DNA from: Bacteroidales bacterium
Lineage (GTDB): Bacteria; Bacteroidota; Bacteroidia; Bacteroidales; UBA1715
Direction of reading: 5' to 3'
Assembly (NCBI GenBank): GCA_031286165.1
Contig: JAITUU010000053.1
Coordinates: forward strand, 1 to 50,804
DNA length: 50,804 nucleotides
Shown: piece after piece, positions 1-9,200 of the stretch
Layout of the letters: the number at the start of each line of letters is the position of its first letter
Numbering within the stretch: the first letter of the stretch is position 1
Position numbers and translations under genes: made by a program
The notes under the pieces: model-generated
The model's input: only the letters and a program-made list of their open reading frames with translations
Databases searched by the model: none
Told to the model about the DNA's origin: nothing

Positions 1-290
1 GTCCAATTACTTGTGAGTGAAGAACCGGGGAAATTGCCGTCTTTTATCAAATTTTCATCGCCCGTGCCCGTGAGTTTGAATTTTGCCGTTACGCTTTTGT
101 TCGCATTCATCGTAAGCGTAGTGCTTGCGCCGGTGCCGCTTGCATCGCCGCTCCAGCCGTCAAATGTCCAGCCGGTTTTTGCCACTGCCGTGAGTGTTAC
201 CGTTGCTCCTTGCGCAAAACTTGTGCCGCTTACACTCTGCGTAATACTGCCCCCTGCTGACGGACTGAGGGCGGTGGTGAGGGTGTAGGT
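1..290 (-). repeat. Left arm of 290-bp inverted repeat at the window ends
   Basis: Bases 1-290 are the reverse complement of 50515-50804 with 9 mismatches and no gap, flush to the first and last base of the window. The repeat codes for the InlB-type domain plus the first residues of the next domain in both xylanolytic genes. Several mismatches change residues (GWTF/GWVF, GTGA/GMSA). Confidence 0.97.
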
Positions 291-1571
291 AGGAGTATTC
301 TTATATATCACATTCACAAAACTCGGATTCGTTCCATCGCCCCACTGCGACTGCGGCACAAGAGCCGCTACCTGCGTATAGGCTTCTTTTTTGTTGTTGC
401 TTTTATCGAACATGGTAGCCTCATCATCGCCGCGCCATGTGTTGGCATCGTTTTGCCCCCACACCACTATGGCAGTAAAACCCGGATTGCCTTTGGGACG
501 TTCCGTTGCATTTACTTTTATGGCATAATCGAAAATTTCTTTGTATTTGGTTGCTTGCTGAGTGGTGGAAAAGTTTTTTTTACCCACGTCCAATTCGGTA
601 ATGTGCACTTCTACACCCAGCGCGGCATATTTACTCATGGCTTCGGTAAAAATTGCCGTGCGGCTCCACGCCCATTGTCCGGGGTCGCAGTCCACGTGCC
701 CCTGCATACCCATACCGTCCAAATATCCTTTTGCTTTGAGCGGTTTCAATATACTTTCTATAATATAATCGCGTTTGGGAGTGTCCCATTCGTTAAAGTC
801 GTTGTAAAACAATTTCATGTTGGGAAAATACTTTTTGCGAGCCTCATCGGCATATTTAAAGGCACTTTCTATAAAACTATTGTCGCCGTAAATTTTTACC
901 CATGGCGAATTTCCATTATTGGAAGGTTCCAAACCACCGGTTACACCGCTCACATCGAAACCGCCATCGCGCGGACAGCCTTTGCCGTTTTTCACATTCA
1001 CTGCTTCGTTTACCACATCGTAAGCATATACATTGAGATTCGGATAGGTTTCTTTAATCAATTTGAACAAATTGTTGATATAACTTTTCAAGCGTTTTTC
1101 CATTTGTGCTTTGGTAGCCCAATTCACTGTTTTTGAATCACCCGGCGTAGAGGGTGTTTTCAAATCAGCGGTAAAAAACCAGTGCGGACTTTGCCCGTGC
1201 CACACAAGCACGTGTCCGCGCATGGGGATTTTGTTGTCGGAGCAAAATTGCATAATATTTTTCGCGCTGTTAATAGTTACCTTAATATCATCGTCCGTAG
1301 AACCACTTTGGGTGAGGGTGGCATTGGGTTTCATTTCATTTTCGCAGGAAATCGAGTTATACTCCCGAATTGTTTGCGTTTTGATTGTGGCATTTTGAAT
1401 CACGCCGCTATTCATAATATTCCCCACCCGAAAGTGAGAGGCGTAAATATCTTTCAGCCCTGTTTGTGCTTGCGCTGTGGCAACTATGCCAAGCAGCAGA
1501 ACGAAAAAAACGCTCAGGCATTGCATAAGCGTGTGCGCGTGCGAGCGACTTTGGTGTACATGTTTTTCCAT
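1..1571 (-). CDS. GH10 endo-1,4-beta-xylanase, C-terminal part beyond window
   Basis: Secreted endo-xylanase that cuts the beta-1,4-xylan backbone. Read on the minus strand from an ATG at 1571 (a second in-frame ATG at 1526 would leave a tighter signal peptide), the frame stays open to base 1, so the 3' end is missing. Residues about 16-36 form a signal peptide ending ATAQAQ. The GH10 barrel spans about 38-410 and shows RGHVLVWHGQSPHWF, the acid/base Glu189 in DVVNEAV, YNDFNEWD, and the nucleophile Glu326 in HITELDV. From about residue 429 comes a divergent InlB-type repeat domain (FDGWSGDASG..., ending SVTAKF), then the start of a further domain (DENLIKDGNFPGSS) that looks like a carbohydrate-binding module. 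A T9SS tail may lie outside the window. The last 290 bases are shared with the GH43 gene at the other end. Confidence 0.93.
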   Translation of the reverse strand, partial: MEKHVHQSRSHAHTLMQCLSVFFVLLLGIVATAQAQTGLKDIYASHFRVGNIMNSGVIQNATIKTQTIREYNSISCENEMKPNATLTQSGSTDDDIKVTINSAKNIMQFCSDNKIPMRGHVLVWHGQSPHWFFTADLKTPSTPGDSKTVNWATKAQMEKRLKSYINNLFKLIKETYPNLNVYAYDVVNEAVNVKNGKGCPRDGGFDVSGVTGGLEPSNNGNSPWVKIYGDNSFIESAFKYADEARKKYFPNMKLFYNDFNEWDTPKRDYIIESILKPLKAKGYLDGMGMQGHVDCDPGQWAWSRTAIFTEAMSKYAALGVEVHITELDVGKKNFSTTQQATKYKEIFDYAIKVNATERPKGNPGFTAIVVWGQNDANTWRGDDEATMFDKSNNKKEAYTQVAALVPQSQWGDGTNPSFVNVIYKNTPTYTLTTALSPSAGGSITQSVSGTSFAQGATVTLTAVAKTGWTFDGWSGDASGTGASTTLTMNANKSVTAKFKLTGTGDENLIKDGNFPGSSLTSNW

Positions 1572-1998
1572 AGTGTATTGGTGTTTTAATTAGTTGAAAG
1601 TTAAAAACTGAGAATTGAGAAACAAAACAATACATATCTATAAATACTGATTATCTTAGTTCTCGTATATAGAATCCCGTAATTTTTAATTTGTAATTGA
1701 TTCTCGGTGGTGTAAAACAAAAAATCAGGACAAATATAGTGTATATCATTTTGATTTCCAATAAAAAACATAATTTTTTTGTGCGCAATTCATTAAAAAA
1801 ACCTGCAAGCCTTAGTAGTAGTGGAAAATTGAGAGTGGAGAGTGGAGAATTGAAAATTTTCCACTAAGTAAAAAATCGTATTTTCGGCATTGTTCAAAAG
1901 TTCCTTAGAATTTTTCATAAAAAACATGCCCCATATCATTTTATTATATAAGTTTGTTGCCGAAAAAAACACATTTTGCTCACTTAAAAACATTCAGT
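1572..1998. other. Divergent intergenic region, GH10 / PCMD lipoprotein
   Basis: This 427-base AT-rich gap separates divergent genes. It holds low-complexity words seen elsewhere in the window: a 22-base element at 1626-1647 repeated upstream of xseA, and a gagagtggagagtggaga run at about 1830-1850 between partly complementary flanks (ggaaaatt near 1822, aattttcc near 1855). I see no convincing gene, and no clear TAnnTTTG promoter for the lipoprotein. Confidence 0.6.
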
Positions 1999-3195
1999 AT
2001 GTTGAAACACTTACACCGGAGAGCATTGCGTATGAGTATTCTGCTCATGGCAGTTTTCCTTTTCACTACCTGCACGCAAGAACCGCTCAATAAAGAAGCC
2101 GATATTACCGAAATTACCATACCCGATATGCCAGCCGGCATGATAATAGGCTCGCCCACTATTCACCCCAGCCTGAACACCAGCGAAATAGTGATAGAAG
2201 TAAAAGGAATCTATCAGCCCGGTATGCTTTCTCCGCAATTTGTACTCACCGCCGGAGCCACTATTTCGCCCGCGAGCGGTACTACTCTCGATTTTTCGGA
2301 CGAAAAAGAACAGCACTACACCGTAACCGGCGAAGACGGCAAGTGGAAACGTACCTATACTATTGTAGTACGCCCGCAATTTGTGCGCAGCGAGTTTAAT
2401 TATAATTTCGACCTCTTTGAAAAATACAACGAAAATCACGCAAGTTCCTATAAATTCGATGTATTCTACGAACTCACACCTACCGGAGCCAAAGAATATA
2501 TTTGGGGTTCGGGAAATCAAGGATTTGCCCTCACGGGCGGTAGCGCGGCAGCCGATAAATACCCCACCTACGCCACCACCGACAGCAAAAGCGGCACAGC
2601 GGTGTGTTTGGTTACTCGCTCTACCGGTGCCTTTGGCGCACTTGCAAACATGCCCATTGCCGCGGGAAATATTTTCTTGGGAACTTTTGATGCGAGCAGT
2701 GCAATGAAAGACCCTATGAAGGCTACGCGATTTGGTATTCCGCACACCGTGGGCGAACCGCAGGAAGTTACCTTTTGGTACAAATTTTTGGGCGGCAGTT
2801 ATACCGATAAAGTTACCGGCGAAACAGTGCTCGACTGGCCCTCTATGTATGCCGTATTATTTGAACCCGAAATTGATGCAAACGGCAATATTGTTCTGCT
2901 CGATGGCTTGAATGTGCTCACTGCTCCAAACATAATTTCGGCGGCACAAATGAAAAAAGAAGATATAGTACGCTCCGAAACCACCGTAAAAGAAGTGGGC
3001 GAAGCGGAATTTACCTTTGCAAGCATACCTTTTATTCCACGCAGAGAATTTGATTATCAAAAACTTATAAACGGCAACTATTACATTACCATAGTATTTT
3101 CTTCGAGTTACAAAGGCGATACCTTTGAAGGCTACGTGGGCAATACCTTGATAGTAGATGAAGTACGACTGATTACCAAAACTGCGGAAGAGTAG
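1999..3195 (+). CDS. PCMD-domain lipoprotein
   Basis: Probably a surface or periplasmic lipoprotein with the PCMD (putative carbohydrate metabolism) domain common in Bacteroidetes polysaccharide loci; the molecular role of the domain is not known. I chose the ATG at 1999 (398 residues); the frame extends 15 codons upstream and another ATG lies at 2032. Residues 13-24 are hydrophobic and end in Cys25 (LFTTC), a loose lipobox. Residues about 35-135 resemble an Ig-like N-terminal segment (ITIPDMPAG..., TYTIVVRP). The PCMD region runs from about 140 to the end (WGSGNQGFALTGG, EVTFWYKFLGG, a final IVDEVRLI). The first domain of the giant protein at 6227 is of the same type, so the two may work in one system. 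Confidence 0.75.
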   Translation: MLKHLHRRALRMSILLMAVFLFTTCTQEPLNKEADITEITIPDMPAGMIIGSPTIHPSLNTSEIVIEVKGIYQPGMLSPQFVLTAGATISPASGTTLDFSDEKEQHYTVTGEDGKWKRTYTIVVRPQFVRSEFNYNFDLFEKYNENHASSYKFDVFYELTPTGAKEYIWGSGNQGFALTGGSAAADKYPTYATTDSKSGTAVCLVTRSTGAFGALANMPIAAGNIFLGTFDASSAMKDPMKATRFGIPHTVGEPQEVTFWYKFLGGSYTDKVTGETVLDWPSMYAVLFEPEIDANGNIVLLDGLNVLTAPNIISAAQMKKEDIVRSETTVKEVGEAEFTFASIPFIPRREFDYQKLINGNYYITIVFSSSYKGDTFEGYVGNTLIVDEVRLITKTAEE

Positions 3196-3250
3196 AACAA
3201 TGTGTCAATATGCTAATTAAGAGTAAATCAATTACGAATTACGAATTACG

Positions 3251-3280
3251 AACGGCGAAACCCTCACCAAAGGTAATTAC
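3251..3280 (+). repeat. Dispersed 30-bp intergenic repeat, copy 1
   Basis: AACGGCGAAACCCTCACCAA followed by AGGTAATTAC. Related copies lie at 14898-14929 (plus), 20680-20708 (minus) and 33151-33184 (minus). All are outside genes, just past a gene end. Preceded here by tandem AATTACG words. Confidence 0.8.
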
Positions 3281-3291
3281 AAAAATTAACC

Positions 3292-3333
3292 CACTAATAA
3301 CTAACATCTAAGCACTAATAACTAACATCTCAA
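3292..3333 (+). repeat. Two tandem 21-bp units before the beta-barrel gene
   Basis: Unit CACTAATAACTAACATCT plus three bases occurs twice, at 3292-3312 and 3313-3333, ending 6 bases before the start codon at 3340. It belongs to a family of ACTAATAACT/CTAACAACTA words that also precede the starts at 4298, 30150 and 32084. Confidence 0.8.
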
Positions 3334-3339
3334 CGACTA

Positions 3340-4206
3340 ATGTACAACACAGATACAAACATATTCAAAACACATCTTCGAGTAATTACATTACTTATGT
3401 CTTGTGCCGTGTGTGTAACAACGTTTGCACAAACGCAAGTTGCAAAAGATTCTGTGCCTACACAAGAATCAAAATCATTCTATGAAAACACAAAAAGCAT
3501 AGCCGAAACCACCGTAGGAATTATTAAATCGGCGGCAGTGGGAGTGGAATATCGCTTAAAAGCAGGTATAGCCGTAGGCGGAACTTCGCCGCTGCCTGTG
3601 CCCGAAGAAATTCGCGGACTTAATTCCTTTAACCCCGGTTTAAATCTTTCCATAGAAGGCGAGGTAGTGAAACTTTTTGACAACACATACGGACTTGCTT
3701 TTGGTTTGCGCTTAGAAAGCAAGGGAATGGAAACCGATGCCCGCGTAAAAGGCTATCAAATAACCTTAGACCAAGACGACCAGCAAATTGCCGGCTACTT
3801 TTGGGGCAATGTAAAAACCAAGGTAGATAACGCCTACCTTACGCTGCCGGTGCTTGCCGTGTGGAAACCTGCCGACCGCTGGGCTGTGCGCGGAGGTTTG
3901 TACGGTTCCTACGCCTTCCGCCGCAATTTTTCAGGATTGGCATACAATGGCTATTTGCGCGAAGGCGACCCCACGGGAACCTACGTAGAAATAGGCGAAA
4001 GCAACGGTTTGTACGATTTTTCCGACCAAGTGCGCCATTGGTTTTGGGGCGCACGGGTAGGCGGCGAATGGCAGGCATTTACGCACTTACTCGTAGGTGC
4101 CGACCTCACATGGGGCTTGAACTCTATTTTCCCCAAAGACTTCGAGGCTATTGCCTTCAAAATGTTTCCCATTTACGGAACCCTTAGTTTCGGATACCGT
4201 TTCTAA
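3340..4206 (+). CDS. Outer-membrane beta-barrel protein
   Basis: A 288-residue predicted outer-membrane protein of the small-barrel (porin-like/OMP_b-brl) type; its ligand is unknown. Residues 1-31 form a signal peptide (ITLLMSCAVCVTTFAQ). The body alternates hydrophobic and polar residues in strand-like stretches (VVKLFDNTYGLAFGLRLESKG, LPVLAVWKPADRWAVRGGLYGSYAF, FWGARVGGEWQAF) and ends LSFGYRF. A terminal Phe is the usual barrel-assembly signal. It sits between the PCMD lipoprotein and a calycin-like T9SS protein in the same direction, and may be an anchor or partner for these secreted proteins; that is inference from position only. Confidence 0.8.
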   Translation: MYNTDTNIFKTHLRVITLLMSCAVCVTTFAQTQVAKDSVPTQESKSFYENTKSIAETTVGIIKSAAVGVEYRLKAGIAVGGTSPLPVPEEIRGLNSFNPGLNLSIEGEVVKLFDNTYGLAFGLRLESKGMETDARVKGYQITLDQDDQQIAGYFWGNVKTKVDNAYLTLPVLAVWKPADRWAVRGGLYGSYAFRRNFSGLAYNGYLREGDPTGTYVEIGESNGLYDFSDQVRHWFWGARVGGEWQAFTHLLVGADLTWGLNSIFPKDFEAIAFKMFPIYGTLSFGYRF

Positions 4207-4241
4207 ATTGAAAACTGAACACTGATAGATACACAGTATTC

Positions 4242-4291
4242 AAAACTAACAACTAACAACTAACAACTGAAAACTAACCACTAACAACTAT
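4242..4291 (+). repeat. Tandem AACTAAC words before the calycin-like gene
   Basis: Four to five imperfect copies of a 7-base AACTAAC-type word, then CACTAACAACTATAA, ending 6 bases before the ATG at 4298. Confidence 0.75.
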
Positions 4292-4297
4292 AAAGCC

Positions 4298-5050
4298 ATG
4301 AAACACAAAATCTACACCCTCATTGTTGCACTCTGTGCAAGTGCTATTTCTGCCCACGCGCAAGATGCTCCTTTTATCGGAAATTATTTCGGTAGTTTAA
4401 ACCTTGCAGTACTCCTGCCCGAAGCCGATAACGTGCAATTGGACGAACGCTGCATGAACATTTCCGCCGAAGATGCCGATGCCACTACCTTTACCCTCTC
4501 CTTCTATCATTTTTCAATCACTCAGGGAAGTAATTTTATAGATTTGGGCACTATTACGGTGGGCGAAATTACCGCCGCCACCGAAAACGGCGTTACCACA
4601 CTCTCGCTTTCGCACAATGCCGCCGGACCCGATGTGGATACAGTAGGCGATGGAGAACACTTTGTTCCTACGTCTATTCTCATAAACTCTGCAACTGTTG
4701 ATGCGAGCGGAAATCTATCTGTTTCGGTAAGTGCATTTTTTGTAAATGCCGATAATAGCCTCAGCGCGGCGGCAAACGCCACCTTCACCGGCGCATGGTG
4801 CGAAAATTGCCCCCTCCCTTCCGGAATTTCTACCGCAAAACAAGAAAAAGTAGCCGTGTATCCTACCATAACGAGCAATATACTCAACATAATAAGCACC
4901 GAAAACGCAGCATACAGCATTCATACCCCAAGCGGCGCGGTGGCGCAGCAAGGCAGTGTAACAGGCGGCACTATTTCGGTGGCAACTTTGCCCGCCGGCG
5001 TGTATGTGCTTACGGTGAATGGCAGAAGTGCGAGATTTGTGAAGAAATGA
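4298..5050 (+). CDS. Calycin-like domain protein with T9SS sorting tail
   Basis: A 250-residue secreted protein. Residues 1-22 are a signal peptide (ALCASAISAHAQ). Residues about 24-165 match the calycin-like domain (GNYFGSLNLAVLLPEADNV, SFYHFSI, then NATFTG) that appears twice more in the giant protein at 6227. Residues about 176-250 are a type A T9SS C-terminal sorting domain (VAVYPTITSNILNI, LPAGVYVLTVNG, ending RFVKK), which sends the protein through the T9SS and usually leaves it anchored on the cell surface. Ligand and role are unknown. The shared domain suggests that this protein and the giant one have related tasks. Confidence 0.85.
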   Translation: MKHKIYTLIVALCASAISAHAQDAPFIGNYFGSLNLAVLLPEADNVQLDERCMNISAEDADATTFTLSFYHFSITQGSNFIDLGTITVGEITAATENGVTTLSLSHNAAGPDVDTVGDGEHFVPTSILINSATVDASGNLSVSVSAFFVNADNSLSAAANATFTGAWCENCPLPSGISTAKQEKVAVYPTITSNILNIISTENAAYSIHTPSGAVAQQGSVTGGTISVATLPAGVYVLTVNGRSARFVKK

Positions 5051-5125
5051 AAGTAATGTGCTAATATGCTAATTACGATACAAAAAAACAATGTCAGTGT
5101 AAATGTCAGTGTAAAATAAAACACT

Positions 5126-5175
5126 TAGACACAGAGACACAGAGATACAAGATACAAGATACGAGATACAGAGAA
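5126..5175 (+). repeat. Short degenerate tandem run before the Fic gene
   Basis: Words ACACAGAG and GATACAA recur (acagagacacagagatacaa, then gatacgagatacagag) right up to the Fic start codon at 5176. No recognisable ribosome binding site is present. Confidence 0.65.
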
Positions 5176-6183
5176 ATGAATATTCCGATATATACAATAA
5201 GTACAAAAACGATTGATTTGGTTGCTCGAATAGCCGAAAAAGTAGGTGAAATTCGAGGTTCCGGCGAATATAATCGTAATTTGCGTTTGCGGAAAATCAA
5301 TCGCCTACGGTCTATTCAGTCTTCTTTGGCTATCGAAAATAATCCTCTCTCTCTCAGTCAAGTTACCGATATTATTGATGGTAAGCGTGTTTTAGGACTT
5401 CCCCACGAAATTCAAGAAGTGAAAAATGCCTATCAAGCATACGAATATATGCTTGAATATAACCCTTACAAACCAAAAGATTTTTTAAAAGCACACCAAT
5501 TTTTGACTTCGCAATTAGTAAAAGACGCAGGGCAATTCCGTTCTCAGGGTGTGGGTGTGTATGATGGAACAAAACTTATTCACGCAGGAGCGAGTTATCA
5601 ATTTGTGCCACAATTAATTACCAATCTACTCACATGGGCAAAAAAAACAGATATACATCCACTCATCAAAAGTTCTATTGTGCATTTTGAAATTGAATAC
5701 ATTCACCCCTTTATGGACGGCAACGGCAGAATAGGGCGACTGTGGCAAACGCTTATTCTCTCGCAATGGAATGAACTTTTTGCGTGGCTACCGGTAGAAA
5801 CCGTAGTGTATGAAAACCAACAAGGCTACTACGATGCCTTAGCGGTATCGCAAAAATCGGGCGACTCGCAAGCATTTATTGAATTTATGCTTACTGCTAT
5901 TTTACAAGCATTGGAAGAATTGCCAAATAAGAAAATTACCGATATATTTACCGATATAAATACCGATATGTTCTCAAAAGCAGAATTGGAATTTTTGGAA
6001 CACATTGCAAATTATATTGACAAAAACGGCGAAATAAGCAATTACCGCGCACAATTACTGACCAATAAATCGGACATAAGCGTAAAAAAATACTTTGCAA
6101 AATTCGTAGAACTCGGATTGCTGCAAACAGAAGGAAATAACAAAGGACGAAAATACAAACTAACAAACAATAATAAATACTAA
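5176..6183 (+). CDS. Fic family protein (predicted AMP-transferase)
   Basis: Fic enzymes transfer AMP, or sometimes another nucleotide group, from a nucleotide to hydroxyl side chains of target proteins. The 335-residue protein has the full catalytic motif HPFMDGNGRIGR at residues 177-188, with His177 as the expected base. An N-terminal SLAIEN at 50-55 fits the inhibitory (S/T)xxxE(G/N) helix of self-restrained (class II) Fic proteins, so it should need release from autoinhibition. Residues about 270-330 look like a winged helix (SVKKYFAKFVELGLLQTEG, GRKYKL), as in many Fic proteins of this length. There is no signal peptide, so it is cytoplasmic. No antitoxin gene adjoins it. It interrupts a run of T9SS-exported proteins, probably as an independent insertion; its target is unknown. 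Confidence 0.92.
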   Translation: MNIPIYTISTKTIDLVARIAEKVGEIRGSGEYNRNLRLRKINRLRSIQSSLAIENNPLSLSQVTDIIDGKRVLGLPHEIQEVKNAYQAYEYMLEYNPYKPKDFLKAHQFLTSQLVKDAGQFRSQGVGVYDGTKLIHAGASYQFVPQLITNLLTWAKKTDIHPLIKSSIVHFEIEYIHPFMDGNGRIGRLWQTLILSQWNELFAWLPVETVVYENQQGYYDALAVSQKSGDSQAFIEFMLTAILQALEELPNKKITDIFTDINTDMFSKAELEFLEHIANYIDKNGEISNYRAQLLTNKSDISVKKYFAKFVELGLLQTEGNNKGRKYKLTNNNKY

Positions 6184-6187
6184 TTAC

Positions 6188-6211
6188 AACAAGGGGGCAT
6201 GCCCCCTTGTT
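6188..6211. repeat. 24-nt perfect palindrome, G/C-core family
   Basis: A perfect palindrome with core CAAGGGGGCATGCCCCCTTG, four bases after the Fic stop codon. The same 20-base core occurs twice, and a variant with a GGGGTTGCAACCCC centre once, inside the restriction-methylation gene at 29560-29746. It could also stop transcription, but a run of A, not T, follows on the plus strand. Confidence 0.9.
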
Positions 6212-6226
6212 AAAAAAAACACAAAT

Positions 6227-9200
6227 ATGAAAAAAAACAAACTAATTACAATCGCAATGATTTTTATTGCTGCGTTACTTAACTACAATACCTTTGCGCA
6301 ACAGCAAGTAATTAATGGCGATTTTGAACAATGGGAGATAGTATCAGGAAGCGAACAAGAACCTGTGCAATGGAGTTCGTTTAGAACGTGCGATGGTGCT
6401 TTGAAAACTTCAGCAGCAGCAAAAAAAGTTACAAATTCTATTCACAAAAGACCTTATTCACAAGGTTCTCAAAGTGCTGTAATTTGGTCAAATTCTGTAT
6501 TGGGAGTAGTAGCCAATGGAAATTTAACTACCGGACAAATCCAAGCAAATAGTATAAGTGCTGCAAATGTTACTAATAACAACACAACAAAACGTAGTCT
6601 TCTTGCACACAATATGCCATTTACAGGAAAACCCGATTCTTTAACGGTATGGGTAAAATACGTTCCCAAAACGGTATCGAACCAAGCTCGAATTTCAGCA
6701 ATTATACATGGAGATGCTGATTATCGTGACCCGAATAACAATAACGATGGTATTGAAGATTACGTAGTAGGGAAAGCAGCCTTAGATTATTCAGCAACTT
6801 CCACCAAAGATTGGCAACGCCTTAAAATCCCTTTCGATTATAATTTTGCACACAAAGACCCACGCTATATCCTCATTTCTATCACAACAAACAAAACTCC
6901 CGGTGGTGGTTCTTCTGGTGATAGTCTATATGTTGATGATATGCTCATGATATACACCCCAACCTTAACACTCAACACGGTATCTTCTACCGAAAAAGTT
7001 GCGCTCTATGAATCTTTGCGTACTACCAAAACAGCAAGCATAGCATATACTCTTGAAGGTACTATGAGCCCCTACAATTTGAATAAAGCAAAAAATGAAG
7101 TGATTGCCTATCTTTCCGACATAAACGGAAATTTTGCCGATTCTACCGAAATTGGCAGAGTTACTTCCGATATTTCGGGAAATCTTACTATTACCATTCC
7201 CAATGGTGTGTCCTTTGGTGTAAATAGTAAAATCCGCCTGTGGTCCACCAACTACCCCATGCAAAGTAAAAACGATATAGAATTTTATGTGCCGATAGCC
7301 TTACCAGCCTCCAATATCACTTCAAACTCTGTAACAGCACATTGGACAGACTTAGTTACAACCTACGGCACTGCTCCCGCAGGATTTATCGGCTATCAAA
7401 TTGCTGTATATGATGTAACCGGCAACGAAGTAAGCATACTTACTGCCGCTCCAAGTGCTACATCTATTACTATTCCCAATCTTAGCGAAGCCACCTACTA
7501 CTCCTACAAAGTACGGCGCGTTTCACAAGATGCCCCTCTATTCAGCAATGCCATAGAATGTATCACCGCCGGTTCGCAAATCATGACATGGAATCAGGAA
7601 TTAGAAACCATAAATGTAAACAATACCACTCCTATACCACTCACGGCTACGGTATCGAGTAATTTACCTATTGTATATACTTCGAGCGACGAAAGCGTGG
7701 TGCGCGTGGTAAACGGCAATACCTTAGTAGCCGCCGGCGTGGGCACTGCCACCATTACCGCCGCGCAAGCAGGTACTGCTGATATTGCCTCAATTTCGGC
7801 GGCAAAACAAATTACCATAATTCCCGCAACACCCGTAGCCATAGAATCTAAGGCAGCAAACGGCAACAACGACACCAATAGTAAAGCAAATTGGAACGCA
7901 GCCAACGGCGCAGCAACTTATACCGTGAAACTCTACTCTGCCGCCGGCGAACTGCTCGAAACCGCAGAAGGCATTAGCGGAACGTCTTACGCATTCACCT
8001 CCCTCCTTACCGAAGGTACGCCGTATTATTTTACCGTAACTGCAGTGAATGGAGAATTACAATCTGAAACCGTTACGCACAGTTTTACTACTCGTAAAAA
8101 TCAGGTGATTACGTGTGCTGATGTAGTTGCTGTTATGAAAACTTCTTCCGGAAACGGAAATGTTAATTTCGTTACAATTAACGGTACTGCCAACAAAAGT
8201 ATTACAATAAATTCTGTTTCTGCATTAGACGGTACCGCAACTGGCTTAACTTCATTTACTCCTACCAAATTAACTTCAAATACCGGAACAACTGCAGTAG
8301 CAGCAGGAACTATCAATGTTTCAGCAAATTTTGTAGGAACAGAAACCATATTAATAACCCAATTGGGTAACGATGTATGGATGCCTGCTACTACAACTAT
8401 TATAGCAACTATACGCCCTACAAATCCAAGTGGAACTGCCTCGACAACCCTTAATACGACCGGCACAAGTTTTACCATTAGCGGTTGGTCGCAAACTACC
8501 GGTGTAGATGGGTATGCTATTTACCAATCGAAAAACGACGGAGATTTTGATTTTGTTGCAACCATTACTCCATACAACGCAACACGCACGTATCCATTTA
8601 ACAACCTTGCCCCCGACACAAAATACGTAACTCGCATATACACTATCAAAAACGACATTGTATCGAATACTTATCTTACCAACACTACCACCACTCCAAA
8701 ACAATACACCATTACTTACAATGGAGTAAATCCGAGCGAAGTAGCAGGTTTTGCAGAAAAATTCACCGCAGTAACTCCTACCATAGCCCTACAAAATCCT
8801 GCCGACCGCGCCGAAGACACTACCTTTGTGGGTTGGTTTACCAATAGCGATTTTGAAAATGCTACTCAAATTACTCAAATAGAACTCGGCACAGCGCAAA
8901 ATATTGAACTTTATGCGCAATGGAGTAAGCCCCAAAGTTTTGCAATCAATTACCACAATGCAGAGGGAGTAACACACGGCAACCCTACCGAATACCAAGT
9001 ATATAGCGAAGTTACACTGAGCGACCCTTCACGCGAAGGCTACACCTTTGACGGCTGGTACAGCGAAGAAGAGTGCCAAACAGCCTTCACCGGCATAAAC
9101 AAACACACCTACGGCACGGTAAATGTGTGGGCAAAATGGAACGAAATTACATACACCGTTACCTACCACAATATAGAACGTGCAGAACACGCAAATGCAG

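Noticed and set aside
13..288. Plus-strand frame at the left end, repeated at 50517-50792 on the minus strand
   Set aside because: Both are the antisense of the shared InlB-type domain; the coding strands are clear from the GH10 and GH43 proteins.
453..1136. 227-codon open frame on the plus strand
   Set aside because: It lies antisense to the GH10 gene, whose minus-strand protein has all catalytic motifs; the plus-strand protein is unlike anything known and is Phe/His-rich as shadows are.
2011..2745. 244-codon minus-strand frame
   Set aside because: Shadow of the PCMD lipoprotein gene; no family features.
4242..4291. Short tandem words considered as CRISPR
   Set aside because: Units are 7-10 bases with no spacers, and no cas gene is present.
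6188..6211. Palindrome considered as a terminator of the Fic gene
   Set aside because: The stem is strong, but A and not T follows on the plus strand, and the same core occurs within a coding region; called a repeat instead.
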